In this document: positions 4,873 through 5,902 of the stretch, piece after piece
How the letters are laid out: the number at the start of each line of letters is the position of its first letter
How positions within the stretch are numbered: position 1 is the first letter of the stretch
Assembly: GCA_027068235.1 (NCBI GenBank)
Contig: JAMOUE010000393.1
Location: 1-5,902 of the forward strand
Direction: 5' to 3'
DNA: 5,902 bases
Source of the DNA: Deltaproteobacteria bacterium
GTDB lineage: Bacteria > Desulfobacterota > Dissulfuribacteria > Dissulfuribacterales > QOAL01
Program-made: the position numbers and the translations under genes
Notes under the pieces: generated by a model
Told to the model about the DNA's origin: nothing
Databases searched by the model: none
The model's input: the letters and a program-made list of their open reading frames with translations, nothing else

Positions 4873-5902
4873 ATGAACACAGGCGACACTTCATTTATGC
4901 TAGTGGCTACGGCCCTTGTAATGTTTATGACCCCGGGCCTGGCCCTATTCTATGGGGGACTTGTTAGGAATAAAAATGTTCTAAGCACCATCATGCACAG
5001 CATGTGCTGCCTAGGTCTTATTTCCCTCATATGGCTGGTCTATGGATACTCCTTGGCCTTTGGTCCAGACATTGGTGGATTTATAGGAAATCTTGACTGG
5101 ATGGGCCTTAAGGGGGTAGGGCTAGACCCTGGTCCATATTCTGACACAATCCCAGATCTTCTCTTTTGCGCATTCCAGCTTATGTTTGCAATCATCACAC
5201 CTGCACTTATCTCTGGAGCGTATGCGGAACGGATGAAGTTCACTGCATTTTTGCTCTTTACAGTCCTTTGGAGTACCTTTGTCTATATGCCTGTGTGCCA
5301 TTGGGTATGGGGACAAGGCGGCTGGCTTGGCAAACTTGGAGCTCTCGATTTTGCAGGCGGCACAGTCATACATATAAACTCTGCATGCGCTGCCCTTGTT
5401 GCCGCCTTGATGCTTGGTAAAAGAAAGGGCTGGGGACAGGAGGCATTTCACCCCCATAACTTACCCATGACCGTACTTGGAGCAGGAATACTTTGGTTTG
5501 GCTGGTTCGGTTTTAATGCAGGAAGCGCACTTTCTGCAGGAAAGATTGCCACACTTGCCTTTTTTACCACCCAAATTGCAACAGGCTGTGCACTTATGTC
5601 CTGGGTGGTTGCTGAATGGATAATTCAGGGCAAGCCAACCACCTTGGGTGCAGCCTCTGGTGCAGTTGCCGGCCTTGTGGCCATTACACCTGCTGCAGGA
5701 TTTGTTGGACCGGCTTCAGCAGCCATAATCGGGCTTGTAGCAGGAGCATTATGCTACAGTGCAATCTTGCTAAAAGGGAAACTTGGTTACGACGATGCCC
5801 TTGACGTTGTGGCAGTACATGGAGTTGGAGGGCTTTGGGGCGCCCTTGCAACAGGTCTTTTTGCCTCTCTTGCATGGAACCCAGACGGAGCAAATGGACT
5901 AT
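4873..5902 (+). CDS. amt: Ammonium transporter, Amt family (second of two), truncated by window edge
   Basis: A second Amt channel; 343 complete codons are present and roughly the last 60-70, including the PII-binding tail, lie outside the window. Core residues are conserved: H167 (VIHINSA) and H316 (AVHGVGG), F105 (QLMFA), F212 (GWFGFN), W146, D159 (LDFAGG) and S218. It is clearly paralogous to the first copy, with long identical blocks such as LFYGG, VRNKNVL, HNLPMT, GWFGFN and TLGAASGA, but many substitutions. It resembles canonical AmtB more than the first copy does around the first histidine (GGTVIHIN versus GGLVVHLT). Extra cysteines sit in the second helix (MCCLG, 44-48). The reading frame is open to the edge with no frameshift. 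The second gene of a likely amt operon. Confidence 0.96.
   Translation, partial: MNTGDTSFMLVATALVMFMTPGLALFYGGLVRNKNVLSTIMHSMCCLGLISLIWLVYGYSLAFGPDIGGFIGNLDWMGLKGVGLDPGPYSDTIPDLLFCAFQLMFAIITPALISGAYAERMKFTAFLLFTVLWSTFVYMPVCHWVWGQGGWLGKLGALDFAGGTVIHINSACAALVAALMLGKRKGWGQEAFHPHNLPMTVLGAGILWFGWFGFNAGSALSAGKIATLAFFTTQIATGCALMSWVVAEWIIQGKPTTLGAASGAVAGLVAITPAAGFVGPASAAIIGLVAGALCYSAILLKGKLGYDDALDVVAVHGVGGLWGALATGLFASLAWNPDGANGL

Noticed and set aside
5122..5457. Open frame antisense to the second amt
   Set aside because: Shadow of the conserved Amt frame, with odd Cys/Lys-rich composition and no motif.
1..5902. CRISPR array, rRNA, tRNA or replication origin
   Set aside because: No regularly spaced direct repeats, conserved RNA-gene motifs or origin-type iterons were seen.

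Overview
The window reads as a bacterial chromosomal segment of moderate GC with rather AT-rich intergenic gaps. The gene content is a RACo/AcsV-like ferredoxin-ASKHA protein, tandem ammonium transporters behind a sigma-54-type promoter, and a HigBA toxin-antitoxin pair. This fits an anaerobe with corrinoid or acetyl-CoA-pathway metabolism. A Desulfobacterota-type (deltaproteobacterial) host is my best guess, from gene content and codon style only; no taxonomic marker is present.

Layout: (1) 1-545, minus strand, is the N-terminal 181 residues of a GalE-like sugar-nucleotide epimerase, cut by the window edge. (2) 546-668 is a short divergent intergenic region with a TATAAT box. (3) 669-2549, plus strand, is a complete 626-residue protein with an N-terminal 2Fe-2S domain and a C-terminal DUF4445/ASKHA domain. 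It belongs to the family that reductively reactivates corrinoid proteins. (4) 2570-3197 is a toxin-first higB-higA module with overlapping genes and more AT-rich codons than its neighbours. (5) 3198-3624 has no gene but is not empty. Its first half (3211-3373) is a nest of hairpins enclosed by a perfect 10-bp inverted repeat. Its second half (3460-3583) resembles a sigma-54 control region: two dyad copies 30 bp apart, an IHF-consensus match, then a -24/-12 element. (6) 3625-4854 is a complete Amt ammonium transporter. (7) 4873 to the end is a second Amt, 18 bp downstream, truncated by the window edge.

The transporters very probably form one nitrogen-regulated operon, and a PII (glnK/glnB) gene might follow outside the window. 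The RACo-like gene has no visible corrinoid partner here. The toxin-antitoxin module looks like an insertion between two housekeeping loci. Nothing proves an undescribed system. The best candidates are the nested-hairpin element at 3211-3373 and the structured control region upstream of amt.
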